DNA from: CAG-791 sp963596015
Lineage (GTDB): Bacteria; Bacillota; Clostridia; Lachnospirales; Lachnospiraceae
Assembly: GCA_963596015.1 (NCBI GenBank)
Contig: CAVBJS010000038.1
Coordinates: 1 to 26,243, forward strand
DNA length: 26,243 bases
Reading direction: 5' to 3'
The position numbers and the translations under genes are program-made. Of the stretch, positions 17,199 through 24,186 are shown one piece after another. How positions within the stretch are numbered: the stretch's first letter is position 1; each line of letters starts with the position of its first letter. The notes under the pieces are model-generated. The model saw only the letters and a list, made by a program, of their open reading frames with translations. It was not told where the DNA came from and searched no databases.

Positions 17199-18173
17199 CT
17201 ATAGATTCTCTTTATACCAGTCGATGGCCAGGGCGATGCCTGCCTTGAAATCAAAGGAAGGATCATAACCCAGGTTCTCTCTGGCCTTGGTGATATCCGC
17301 ATTGCTGTCCCGGATATCGCCGGCTCTGGCCGGACCGTAGATGGGCTCAATCTTCTTGCCAAGGGCATCGCAAAGGGCATGGTAAACATCGATCAGATAC
17401 TCTCTTCCGCCTGCACCGATATTGTAAGCGGTACCTGCTGCCTCAGAGGGTGCAAGGCATGCCCGCAGATTGCCCTCGATGACATTGTCGATATAGGTAA
17501 AGTCACGGCTCTGTCTGCCGTCGCCGTTGATGGTGGGCTGCTCATCTGCCAGCAGCAGCTTTAAGAACTTGGGGATCACCGCTGCATAGGCACCATGAGG
17601 ATCCTGACGTCTGCCAAATACATTGAAATAGCGAAGGCCGTAGGTATCCAGGCCATAAAGCTTCTTATACAGCTTGCCGTACTCCTCATCTGTGCGCTTG
17701 GTCAGGGCATAGGGGGAAAGCACATTGCCTTCTTTGCCTTCCTTCTTGGGAAGTTCCGTGGAATCTCCGTAAACAGAAGAACTGGACGCATAGACGAACT
17801 TCTTTACGCCGTTCTGTCTGGAGGCCTCCATCATGTTCAGGGTGCCGCGGATATTGATCTCTTCATAGAGAAGGGGCATCTCGATGCTGCGGGGCACACT
17901 TCCCCATGCTGCCTCGTTCATAACATAGTCCACACCCTCGGTAGCCTTCATGCAGGCATCCAGATCCCGGATATCCTCCTTTAAGAAGGTAAACTTGGGA
18001 TTGGCCAGGAAGGGTTCGATATTCTCATATTTGCCTGTGGACAGATTATCCATGCAGCGGACCGTATAGCCCATATTCAGCAGAGCCTCGCAGATATTGC
18101 TGCCGATAAAGCCGGCACCGCCGGTTACCAAGAATACACTGTCTTCAGGAAATTTAAGTTCCTTATAGCTCAT
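17199..18173 (-). CDS. UDP-N-acetylhexosamine 4-epimerase, WbpP/Gne-like SDR
   Basis: This 324-residue short-chain dehydrogenase interconverts UDP-GlcNAc and UDP-GalNAc (or related donors) by NAD-dependent C4 epimerisation. GGAGFIG (18-24) binds NAD, SSSVYG (131-136) holds the catalytic Ser region and YALTK (155-159) the Tyr-Lys pair. AAWGSVPRS, GLRYFNVFGRRQDPHGAYAA and SRDFTYIDNV closely recall WbpP-type epimerases that prefer N-acetylated sugars. I chose the ATG at 18173 because GGAG lies 6 nt upstream; the frame stays open to 18275 but only through the repeat element, so that extension is unlikely. It would supply GalNAc-type donors to the glycan locus. It has its own promoter, a 195-nt hairpin-rich leader and its own terminator. 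Confidence 0.85.
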   Translation of the reverse strand: MSYKELKFPEDSVFLVTGGAGFIGSNICEALLNMGYTVRCMDNLSTGKYENIEPFLANPKFTFLKEDIRDLDACMKATEGVDYVMNEAAWGSVPRSIEMPLLYEEINIRGTLNMMEASRQNGVKKFVYASSSSVYGDSTELPKKEGKEGNVLSPYALTKRTDEEYGKLYKKLYGLDTYGLRYFNVFGRRQDPHGAYAAVIPKFLKLLLADEQPTINGDGRQSRDFTYIDNVIEGNLRACLAPSEAAGTAYNIGAGGREYLIDVYHALCDALGKKIEPIYGPARAGDIRDSNADITKARENLGYDPSFDFKAGIALAIDWYKENL

Positions 18174-18178
18174 TTTAT

Positions 18179-18337
18179 TCTCCATTCCGCAGGCGCTGTA
18201 CGCCGGAGGAATCGCAAAGCAAATTTCAGATTTGCTTTTGCGATCAGGGCAATGTGTGACGCCTGCGGCACGCATTGCTATGTGAAAAATCTGCTATCGA
18301 GCAGATTTTTCACATTGATCTCCATTCCGCAGGCGCT
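18179..18337 (-). repeat. Hairpin array flanked by duplicated Shine-Dalgarno segment in epimerase leader (element A)
   Basis: AGCGCCTGCGGAATGGAGA (minus strand) occurs identically at 18337-18319 and 18197-18179, 140 nt apart; the second copy supplies the epimerase's ribosome binding site. Between them, in transcription order, are H1 at 18314-18281 (perfect 15-bp stem, loop CGAT), H2 at 18278-18249 (GCAATG/CATTGC), H3 at 18244-18211 (14-bp stem, one bulged A, loop CTGAA) and H4 at 18204-18192 (GGCG/CGCC). The structure lies wholly in the predicted 5' leader. It matches element B at 19724-19887 in order and loop types though stem sequences differ. Function unknown; a cis-acting RNA or a mobile hairpin repeat are both possible. 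Confidence 0.75.
18278..18313 (-). CDS. Possible 11-codon leader peptide in the epimerase leader
   Basis: The upstream copy of the duplicated segment gives GGAG, a 6-nt spacer and GTG at 18313, followed by 11 codons (peptide start then KNLLDSRFFT) and TAG at 18280-18278. The frame coincides almost exactly with hairpin H1. Translation would unfold H1, so it could be a regulatory leader peptide, but any hairpin can hold a short frame by chance. Confidence 0.25.
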   Translation of the reverse strand: MKNLLDSRFFT

Positions 18338-18375
18338 ATGTGATCGATCCGGCTGTTTGTGCGCCTGCCCATCCC

Positions 18376-18404
18376 ATTTTACCCCCTTTTGCCTTCCTAG
18401 TAAA
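18376..18404 (-). promoter_or_regulatory. Candidate promoter of the epimerase gene
   Basis: TTTACT (18404-18399), 17 nt, then TAAAAT (18381-18376) on the minus strand. It begins two nucleotides after the pot operon terminator and would start transcription near 18369, giving a leader that includes all of element A. Confidence 0.55.
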
Positions 18405-18406
18405 CT

Positions 18407-18440
18407 AAAAACTCCCGGCAGAGCCCTGCCGGGAGTTTTT
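18407..18440 (-). terminator. Rho-independent terminator of the pot operon
   Basis: A perfect 15-bp stem AAAAACTCCCGGCAG / CTGCCGGGAGTTTTT with a 4-nt loop and a T-run on both sides; it could work in both directions. It lies about 105 nt after the potD stop. Confidence 0.88.
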
Positions 18441-18475
18441 GGTTTATTGTTTAGACACCGGCCAGGCAGCAGTGT

Positions 18476-18512
18476 GGCGGATATCTCCGCCAAGATCCGG
18501 CCGCCCGGCCGG
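18476..18512. repeat. Two short GC-rich hairpins in the potD 3' region
   Basis: CCGGCC/GGCCGG with loop GCCC (18497-18512) and GGCGGA/TCCGCC with loop TATC (18476-18491) lie between the potD stop and its terminator. They may protect the transcript 3' end. Neither has a T-tract. Confidence 0.5.
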
Positions 18513-18545
18513 CGTCTGAACTGTATCTTTTTCTATGCAGACTTC

Positions 18546-19718
18546 TTATTCCTGTCCGCAAGCCTTCTTGAATTCGTTCCAGATCTCGTTGTACTTATCC
18601 TCTGCCTCTGCAGAAACATTCTGTACGATCTCGCCTGCTGCTGCATCATCCGGCAGTACGATCAGATCCTTCATCTCGTCGGAGATGTACTCATCTGCAG
18701 CCTTATTGGTGCAATAGTAACCGGTATACTCAAAGCACTGTGCGGAAACTTCCGGATCCAGCAGATACTCGATGAAAGCATAAGCTGCATCTGCATTGGG
18801 TGCATCGGAAGGAATAAAGCCTGCCATGATACCAAAGCCAAGGCCTTCTTCCGGATAAACCACCTTCAGGTCAGGACGCTGGGTAACGGCCTGGGATACC
18901 TGAGAGGTATACAGGAAAGCAGCACCTACTTCACCGCTGATCAGCAGATCCTGGGTATTGTTGTCGTTGATCACACGCACGTTGGGAGCTAACTCCAGCA
19001 GCTTGTCTCCTGCCTCCTGGATGTGGTCTAAGTCCTCATCGTTCATGGAATAGCCCAGCATCATCATGGTAATACCGTCGATAACGCGGTAGTTAGCGGT
19101 CAGTGCGATATTGTCCTTTAAGGAAGCATCCCACAGATCCTTATAGCCCTTGATATCTACGCTTACCAGCTCCGGATCATAGACGATCAGCGGAATACCT
19201 GCGCCATAGGGCACGGTATACTCATTATCCGGATCATAGAACTGTCCCTGATAAACCGGGTTGATATTGCTCCAGTTGGAGATCTTGGAGGTATCCAGCT
19301 TCTGCGCCAGGCCCTCGCTGCGAACAACGTCGATGATATAGTCATCTGCGATGACGAAATCATAATCGCCGCCCTTGGTCTCCTCTAACTTAGCCAGCAT
19401 ATCCTCATCGTAATCAAAGTTCGCATAGTTGATGCGGATACCGGTCTTTTCTTCAAAGCCGTCTAATACTTCCTGGGGGAACATGCCATCCCAGGTATAC
19501 AGATTCAGCTCAGTGCCGGACAGATCCGCAGCTGCCTCTGTGGTCTCTGCATCGGATGCATCCTCTGCGGTACTCTCGTCGGCAGTGCTCTCATCCGCTG
19601 TCTCCTCAGCGGATGCAGCTGTGTCGGTGGATGCTGTGCTGCTGCCGCAAGCGGTCAGGACTGCGGAAAGGCTCATAGCCGCGGTCAGCACAAGTGCCAG
19701 ATACTTTTTTCTCTTCAT
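18546..19718 (-). CDS. potD: Spermidine/putrescine-binding lipoprotein PotD
   Basis: This 390-residue protein is the extracellular substrate-binding lipoprotein of a polyamine ABC importer. It has a lipoprotein signal peptide (MKRKKYLALVLTAAMSLSAV) with lipobox LTAC, lipidated at Cys24. A Ser/Thr/Ala/Glu linker (about 25-67) with repeated ADEST units follows and would hold the domain away from the membrane. The binding domain starts at LNLYTWDGMFPQEVLDGFEEKTGIRINY, typical of PotD/PotF, and contains YGAGIPLIVYD and LISGEVGAAFLYTS. The linker explains the extra length over the usual roughly 350 residues. AGGAGG lies 5-6 nt before the ATG, inside the second copy of element B. It is last in the pot operon, separated from potC by 192 nt. 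Exact polyamine preference cannot be set from sequence. Confidence 0.9.
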   Translation of the reverse strand: MKRKKYLALVLTAAMSLSAVLTACGSSTASTDTAASAEETADESTADESTAEDASDAETTEAAADLSGTELNLYTWDGMFPQEVLDGFEEKTGIRINYANFDYDEDMLAKLEETKGGDYDFVIADDYIIDVVRSEGLAQKLDTSKISNWSNINPVYQGQFYDPDNEYTVPYGAGIPLIVYDPELVSVDIKGYKDLWDASLKDNIALTANYRVIDGITMMMLGYSMNDEDLDHIQEAGDKLLELAPNVRVINDNNTQDLLISGEVGAAFLYTSQVSQAVTQRPDLKVVYPEEGLGFGIMAGFIPSDAPNADAAYAFIEYLLDPEVSAQCFEYTGYYCTNKAADEYISDEMKDLIVLPDDAAAGEIVQNVSAEAEDKYNEIWNEFKKACGQE

Positions 19719-19723
19719 ACGTT

Positions 19724-19887
19724 CCTCCTATGCCGCAGCTTGTCTGCGGCAGCGTGAGGAGAATTTCGCGCAGGCGAATTCTCCAATACGATACGCAGGA
19801 TGTTGTTTACGTCATCCTGCCGTTTAAAAGAAATTCTATAGAGAATTCCTTTTAAACTTGCCTCCTCTGCCGCAGCTTGTCTGCGGC
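19724..19887 (-). repeat. Hairpin array flanked by duplicated Shine-Dalgarno segment between potC and potD (element B)
   Basis: A 27-nt segment at 19887-19861 recurs at 19750-19724 with one mismatch, 137 nt apart. Each copy contains hairpin GCCGCAG/CTGCGGC followed by AGGAGG; the second AGGAGG is potD's ribosome binding site. Between copies, in transcription order, lie H1 at 19857-19822 (16-bp stem with one G-U, loop CTAT), H2 at 19820-19795 (GCAGGATG/CATCCTGC) and H3 at 19784-19758 (stem with one bulged A, loop CTGC). The order and loops match element A. The upstream copy has no start codon at correct spacing. The array may raise potD expression by mRNA protection, or control it; this is inference. 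Confidence 0.75.
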
Positions 19888-19910
19888 GCCTTTACAGGCA
19901 GCTCTATACA

Positions 19911-20699
19911 TTACACGCTGCCTGTGCGGACCCTTTTTTTACCCAGCATATTCGCCAGAACAAGGATCACAATAGTGATGACCAACAGCACTGTGGCCAG
20001 TGCGTTGATCTCCGGCGTAACGCCGGTTTTCATTCTTGTGTATATTTTAATCGGCAGCGTATTAACCTTCGCTCCCGTCACAAAAATGCTGATCACCACA
20101 TCGTCAAAGGACATGGCAAAGGAAAGCAGCACGCCCGATGCGATGGCCGGCACCAGAGCCGGCAGTGTAATATCAAAAAATGTCCTGATACCGGAAGCTC
20201 CCAAATCTCTGGCCGCCTCCTCTGTGGCGTGGTCCATGCCCGCCAGTCTCGCCCGCACCGTCATAAAGACATAAGGAACGCAAAAAGTGGTATGGGCAAT
20301 CACCAGCGTCAGCATACCGAAGGGCAGGTTCATCAGGGAAAAAGCCGCCAGAAAGACCATGCCCAGAATAATCTCCGGGATCATGATAGGAATCAGGGAA
20401 ATATAGGAAATAACCCCGTTTAACTTATTCCGGCACCGGTCCATGCCCAGGGCCCCGCTGGTACCGATTACCACGGCCCCCAGACAGGAGAGGCCGCCCA
20501 GCACCAGGCTGTTGCGAAGGGCCTCCTTAATATCCCGGTCCCGCAGCAGCTCTTCATACCATTTCAGGGAAAAGCCCGCCCATACCGAAGTCAGCTTGGA
20601 TTCATTAAAGGAATAGACAACGGTCAGGATAATGGGAATATAGGTAATGATGGTAATGATCGCCATGTAGATCCACGGCAGTCTGGATTTTACTTTCAT
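19911..20699 (-). CDS. potC: Spermidine/putrescine ABC permease PotC
   Basis: This 262-residue inner-membrane permease of the polyamine importer pairs with PotB and is powered by PotA. It has about six hydrophobic segments, the first at residues 8-30 and others near 64-85, 96-121, 128-147 and in the C-terminal third. The ATPase-contacting loop EAARDLGASG (161-170) is the family's EAA motif, followed by FFDITLPALVPAIASG. Length is normal for PotC. Its ATG overlaps the potB stop by one base (TGATG), indicating translational coupling. It is followed by the hairpin array before potD. Confidence 0.92.
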   Translation of the reverse strand: MKVKSRLPWIYMAIITIITYIPIILTVVYSFNESKLTSVWAGFSLKWYEELLRDRDIKEALRNSLVLGGLSCLGAVVIGTSGALGMDRCRNKLNGVISYISLIPIMIPEIILGMVFLAAFSLMNLPFGMLTLVIAHTTFCVPYVFMTVRARLAGMDHATEEAARDLGASGIRTFFDITLPALVPAIASGVLLSFAMSFDDVVISIFVTGAKVNTLPIKIYTRMKTGVTPEINALATVLLVITIVILVLANMLGKKRVRTGSV

Positions 20700-21565
20700 C
20701 AGTACAGGCCCTCCAGTTCACTGCTGTTGGTCAGCCGTCTGTATAAGGCAATAAACAGAGACGTCAGGATCAGTAAGACTACGGACATAGCCGCAGCAAA
20801 GGGCATGTTCCTGCCCTTGGTCATCTGCTCCTGGATCACGTTACCCACCAGCACGATCTTGTTGCCGCCCAGGATGTCCGCGATAAAGAACAGTCCCATG
20901 GAAGGCACAAAGGTTAGAATAGTCCCGGACAAAAGTCCCGGCAGCGTATGCACAAAGGTAATGGAAAAAAAGGCCTGTCGGCCGGTAGCGCCCAGATCTC
21001 TGGAAGCCTCCACCAAAGACCAGTCCATCTTTTCCGCACTGGAATAAACCGAAAGGATCATAAAAGGCAGCAGCACGTAGATCATGCCCACCAGCACCGC
21101 CGGATAGGTGTACAGCAGCTTTAAGGGACTGTCCGTGATATGCAATCCCATCAGTATCTTGTCCAGCACACCATTGCTGCGGAAAACAATGATCCATCCG
21201 TTCAGTCGGATCAAAGAGCTGGTCCAGAAGGGCAGCATCAACAGAAACATCATCCGTTTCTTCCATTTAGCGCTCATTCTTGCCATATAATAGCCGAAAG
21301 GATACCCCACCAGCACGATACAGGCTGTGGACAGCAGCGCCAGCTTAAGGGAATCCACGAAGGTTTCCATATAAAGCGGCTCCAGGATGCGCTTATAGTT
21401 GGAAAGGGTAAATTCCGGCACATAGCCCCATACCTGTGCTCTGGACATAAAGCTCAAAAATACCAGATAGACCAGCGGCGCAAACACAAAGATCAGGGTA
21501 AAAAGATAAATGGGGATCAACAGCAGCCAGTCCTTTTTCTTTGCTGCGGTCTTTTTAGATGCCAT
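20699..21565 (-). CDS. potB: Spermidine/putrescine ABC permease PotB
   Basis: This 288-residue polytopic permease forms the transmembrane channel with PotC. The N-terminus is basic (MASKKTAAKKKDW), the first membrane segment spans about 13-38, and the EAA loop EASRDLGATG (186-195) is present with FFSITFVHTLPGLLSG after it. The start at 21565 has GGAGGT 8 nt upstream and gives the expected length; the frame continues upstream to 21712 but inside potA, so that extension is rejected. The start overlaps the end of potA by 11 nt, consistent with coupled translation. Confidence 0.92.
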   Translation of the reverse strand: MASKKTAAKKKDWLLLIPIYLFTLIFVFAPLVYLVFLSFMSRAQVWGYVPEFTLSNYKRILEPLYMETFVDSLKLALLSTACIVLVGYPFGYYMARMSAKWKKRMMFLLMLPFWTSSLIRLNGWIIVFRSNGVLDKILMGLHITDSPLKLLYTYPAVLVGMIYVLLPFMILSVYSSAEKMDWSLVEASRDLGATGRQAFFSITFVHTLPGLLSGTILTFVPSMGLFFIADILGGNKIVLVGNVIQEQMTKGRNMPFAAAMSVVLLILTSLFIALYRRLTNSSELEGLY

Positions 21566-22535
21566 TGTCCTGTACCTCCGCAGCATTCTCACTCTTCCAG
21601 CCGATCTTGCGGTGCTCACCGGGCGTGATCTCATAGTCGATACCGTAGCGGCTGGCAATGATCTGCTGTCCGTCCGGCAGCCGCAGCTGTACCCGCAGCT
21701 GACCGCCGGCAAAGCTCTTATCCTCTACCACCGCATCCAACCGACATTCCGGCTCATTCTCCATCAGCACGTTCTCGCTGCGAATAGCATAGACTTTTCC
21801 GTCTTCCCGATAAATATTGGCATTGCCCACAAAGTCCGCCACATAACTGGTCTGGGGATGATAATAGATCTCATTGGGCGTACCCACCTGCTCAAAGACG
21901 CCGTCCCGCATGACTACAATGCGGTCTGACATATTGATGGCTTCTTCCTGATCGTGGGTGATATAGATAAAGGTAATACCCAGACGCTTCTGCAGATTTT
22001 TAAGCTCTAACTGCATCTGTCTGCGCAGCTTCAGATCCAGAGCGCCCAAAGGCTCATCCAACAGAAGCACCTCCGGCTGGTTCACCACCGCTCTGGCAAT
22101 GGCCACACGCTGTCTCTGACCGCCGGAAAGCTCATCGGGCATACGCTTTTCGTATCCCTCCAGCTGTACCATCTGCAGCATTTCCTGGACTCTGCGGTGG
22201 ATTTCCTCTTTGGGTGTTTTCCGCAGCTTCAGCCCATAACCGATATTCTTTTCCACATTCATATAGGGAAAAAGGGCATAACTCTGGAAGACGGTATTGA
22301 CATTCCGGTGGTTCGGATCCAGACCGGTGATGTCCTTTCCGTTTAAAAGTACCTCTCCGCCATCCGGATCCTCTAAGCCTGCGATAATGCGCAGGGTCGT
22401 GGTCTTGCCGCAGCCGGAGGAACCCAGCAGTGTCACGAACTCTCCCTTTTGGATCTGAATGTTCAGACCCTTCAGTACCTCTGTCTCTCCAAAGCTCTTT
22501 TTCAGATCCTTTAATTCCAGAATAATCTCGCTCAT
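21555..22535 (-). CDS. potA: Spermidine/putrescine ABC transporter ATPase PotA
   Basis: This 326-residue cytoplasmic ATPase energises polyamine import. Walker A GSSGCGKTT (38-46), Q-loop VFQSYALFPYM (82-92), signature LSGGQRQRVAIARA (136-149), Walker B LLLDEPLGALD (157-167) and switch His194 in ITHDQ are all present. The C-terminal part after about 235 is a short TOBE-like regulatory domain, so the protein is shorter than the roughly 380-residue enterobacterial PotA. GAGGTAACG precedes the ATG. It is first in the operon and directly follows a good promoter. No PotR-like regulator gene precedes it here, unlike some Gram-positive pot operons I recall. Confidence 0.93.
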   Translation of the reverse strand: MSEIILELKDLKKSFGETEVLKGLNIQIQKGEFVTLLGSSGCGKTTTLRIIAGLEDPDGGEVLLNGKDITGLDPNHRNVNTVFQSYALFPYMNVEKNIGYGLKLRKTPKEEIHRRVQEMLQMVQLEGYEKRMPDELSGGQRQRVAIARAVVNQPEVLLLDEPLGALDLKLRRQMQLELKNLQKRLGITFIYITHDQEEAINMSDRIVVMRDGVFEQVGTPNEIYYHPQTSYVADFVGNANIYREDGKVYAIRSENVLMENEPECRLDAVVEDKSFAGGQLRVQLRLPDGQQIIASRYGIDYEITPGEHRKIGWKSENAAEVQDNGI

Positions 22536-22587
22536 CGTTACCTCTGTATATATGTATATAGCATAAACATTTTTCTCTTTGCTACTT

Positions 22588-22602
22588 TAACGCATTGCAT
22601 TA
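22588..22602. promoter_or_regulatory. Palindrome just after the pot -10 box, candidate operator
   Basis: TAACGCATTGCATTA is a 15-nt palindrome with one mismatch (7-nt arms around a central base). It starts two bases downstream of the -10 hexamer and covers the predicted transcription start, a position suited to repressor binding. The regulator is not identifiable here. Confidence 0.4.
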
Positions 22603-22603
22603 C

Positions 22604-22632
22604 ATCATATACTTGATTTTCCCCTGCGTCAA
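22604..22632 (-). promoter_or_regulatory. Sigma-A-type promoter of the pot operon
   Basis: TTGACG (22632-22627), 17 nt, then TATGAT (22609-22604) on the minus strand, each 5/6 to consensus. The -35 overlaps the stop codon of the peptidase gene. There is no terminator between the peptidase and potA, so read-through from the peptidase promoter is also possible. Confidence 0.7.
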
Positions 22633-23849
22633 TGGCTGCACATCAATCCGGCCGTCAGTCTGGCTGCATTTACCAGATCTGTGATCCGAATATACTCTCC
22701 TGTGGTATGTACGTCCTGCATACCGCAGGAAAGGACGATGCCTCTCAGTCCATGGGCAAGGAAGCTGTTATTATCACTGCCCCCAAAGGTCTCTGTCAGA
22801 GTGCCATCCAGTCCCAGTCTTTCACATACCTGCAGGAAGCGCTCTACCACCGGTTCACTCTCCTGCACCTGATAAGCATGGAGATGCTCCTTGGTCTCTG
22901 CCAGACAGGACCCTCCGAAGGCCTCCGCCGCCTCCTTAGCCTGCTGGGTTACACTTTCCAGCAAGGCCAGCGCCTTTTCATGGACAAAGCTGCGAACCTC
23001 ACCCTCTAAGATCACCTGGGCCGGCACCACGTTGGTGCCGGAGCCGCCCCGGAATAAACCGATATTCAAGGTAGTCTCCTCATCGATATGTCCCTGACGG
23101 CAGACGCTTAAGAACTTACCCGCCATCTGTCCTGCATTAATGCCCTCTTCCGGCGCAAAGCCTGCATGGGCTGCTTTTCCCTGAAAAGTAAGCTTAAAAG
23201 AAACCAGAGTGGGCTCCCGCAGGGAGGCCTTCCCGGTAGGGCCGCTGATATCCAGCACGTAGGCCTCTTTGGCCTTTATTTTGCTGTAATCAAAGAGGCG
23301 GCTTCCCTGGGTATAGGCCTCCTCTGCCACCGGCAATAATACCTCTACACTGCGTCTGGGTATCCCCTTCTCATCCAGTGCCTGCAAGGCCTCCAGGATC
23401 GATGCCACCCCTGCCAGATCATCGGCACCCAGCACCGTATCTCCCGCGCCGGTGATCCTGCCGTCTTCCTGTAAGAGGATCTTCTTGCCCTTACCCGGTG
23501 CCACCGTATCCATATGGCCCGAAAAAAGCAGCGGCTCTCCCGGCAACGTCCCCGGAAAATAGCCATAGAGATTGCCTGCATTGCCGGAGAGCTTCTCCCC
23601 CGCATCGTCCTCTGCAATCTCCTGACCGCCTAAGGCCTGCAATCTCTCCCGCAGGGCATCCGCCATCTTTCTCTCGTGAAAGCTCTCGCTGTCGATCTTT
23701 GCCAGACTGCAGAAAGTTTTAAGCAGTCTTTCCTGATCGATGATCTCTTCTGATCCTATGTTTTCCAGTGTATGTTCTGTCTGCTCCATTCCCTCTGTTG
23801 TCTGCTCTGTTCCCTCTGCAGATCCTGCAGTTCTTTTATGATCCGTCAT
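22629..23849 (-). CDS. M20-family metallopeptidase, peptidase T-like
   Basis: This 406-residue cytoplasmic protein resembles the M20 tripeptidase/PepT-like branch, which removes N-terminal residues from short peptides with two zinc ions. Expected ligands are visible: SGHMDT (His112 with Asp114), GADD (Asp143), EE at 176-177 (catalytic Glu and ligand), LDISG (Asp200) and HTTGEY (His381). A dimerisation-domain region around KAAHAGFAPEEGINAG (about 225-240) carries the usual His. The first 35 residues are a Glu/Thr/Gln-rich repeat extension not usual in the family. The ATG at 23849 has GAGGAG 6 nt upstream; the ATG two codons earlier abuts that site. It has its own promoter and leads into pot, so peptide salvage and polyamine uptake may be linked, but this is inference. 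Confidence 0.85.
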   Translation of the reverse strand: MTDHKRTAGSAEGTEQTTEGMEQTEHTLENIGSEEIIDQERLLKTFCSLAKIDSESFHERKMADALRERLQALGGQEIAEDDAGEKLSGNAGNLYGYFPGTLPGEPLLFSGHMDTVAPGKGKKILLQEDGRITGAGDTVLGADDLAGVASILEALQALDEKGIPRRSVEVLLPVAEEAYTQGSRLFDYSKIKAKEAYVLDISGPTGKASLREPTLVSFKLTFQGKAAHAGFAPEEGINAGQMAGKFLSVCRQGHIDEETTLNIGLFRGGSGTNVVPAQVILEGEVRSFVHEKALALLESVTQQAKEAAEAFGGSCLAETKEHLHAYQVQESEPVVERFLQVCERLGLDGTLTETFGGSDNNSFLAHGLRGIVLSCGMQDVHTTGEYIRITDLVNAARLTAGLMCSH

Positions 23850-24092
23850 CTCCATCTCCTCATTCGGGATCCTTTTTCCAGGTTTCTTATTCCCGATTCC
23901 TTATTCGTTGCCTACAGACACCGGCCTGTCCGTCTGCTTTATCTTTATATCATGACTCTTATTTTGCTTTCTTACTCTGCTGCATGTATTGATCTTCACT
24001 CTTTATTTTATTACTGCTCAGACACCTTCCATGCAGGAAGGTTACGGCGTGTATGTATCGCACGCTTCTTTTTTCTTTGTTATCCTACATGA
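23850..24092 (-). other. Leader region of the peptidase gene with small hairpins
   Basis: This is the AT-rich predicted 5' leader of about 245 nt with no supported gene. Hairpins seen: GCGTG/CACGC (24047-24065), ACCTTCC/GGAAGGT with 5-nt loop (24024-24042), and TCGGGA/TCCCGA, separated by 21 nt, ending just before the ribosome binding site. None has a T-tract on either strand. I do not recognise a known riboswitch. Confidence 0.4.
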
Positions 24093-24130
24093 TTAGTATG
24101 AATACTAACATTGTCTTTTTTTTATGTCAA
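24093..24130 (-). promoter_or_regulatory. Promoter with operator-like palindrome, upstream of the peptidase gene
   Basis: TTGACA (24130-24125) is perfect, followed after 17 nt by TAGTAT (24107-24102). The -10 lies within TTAGTAT-GA-ATACTAA (24093-24108), a perfect 7-bp inverted repeat with a 2-bp spacer. That arrangement is typical of a small dimeric repressor blocking RNA polymerase. The regulator is not in the window. Confidence 0.65.
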
Positions 24131-24137
24131 GAAAATA

Positions 24138-24175
24138 AAATCCCTCTCTGCCATAAATCCGGCAGAAGGGGATTT
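24138..24175 (-). terminator. Rho-independent terminator of the GT-C-like gene
   Basis: A 15-position stem with 13 pairs of perfect complementarity (24138-24152 with 24161-24175) and an 8-nt loop is followed on the minus strand by TTTTATTTTC. It begins 11 nt past the gene's stop. Confidence 0.82.
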
Positions 24176-24186
24176 ATCATGACGGA

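Noticed and set aside
18174..18275. Longer epimerase start reaching back through element A
   Set aside because: The extra codons are made only of repeat and hairpin sequence, and the ATG at 18173 has a well-spaced ribosome binding site and the normal family start.
18179..18337. Element A as an insertion sequence
   Set aside because: There is no transposase and the 19-bp flanking repeat includes the gene's own ribosome binding site; a non-autonomous element remains possible but is not shown.
24024..24042. Hairpin as a terminator in the peptidase leader
   Set aside because: No T-run follows it on either strand, and a full terminator already lies upstream at 24138-24175.
22536..24186. Polyamine or amino acid riboswitch before pot or the peptidase
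   Set aside because: I found only small local hairpins and no conserved core of a known riboswitch class.
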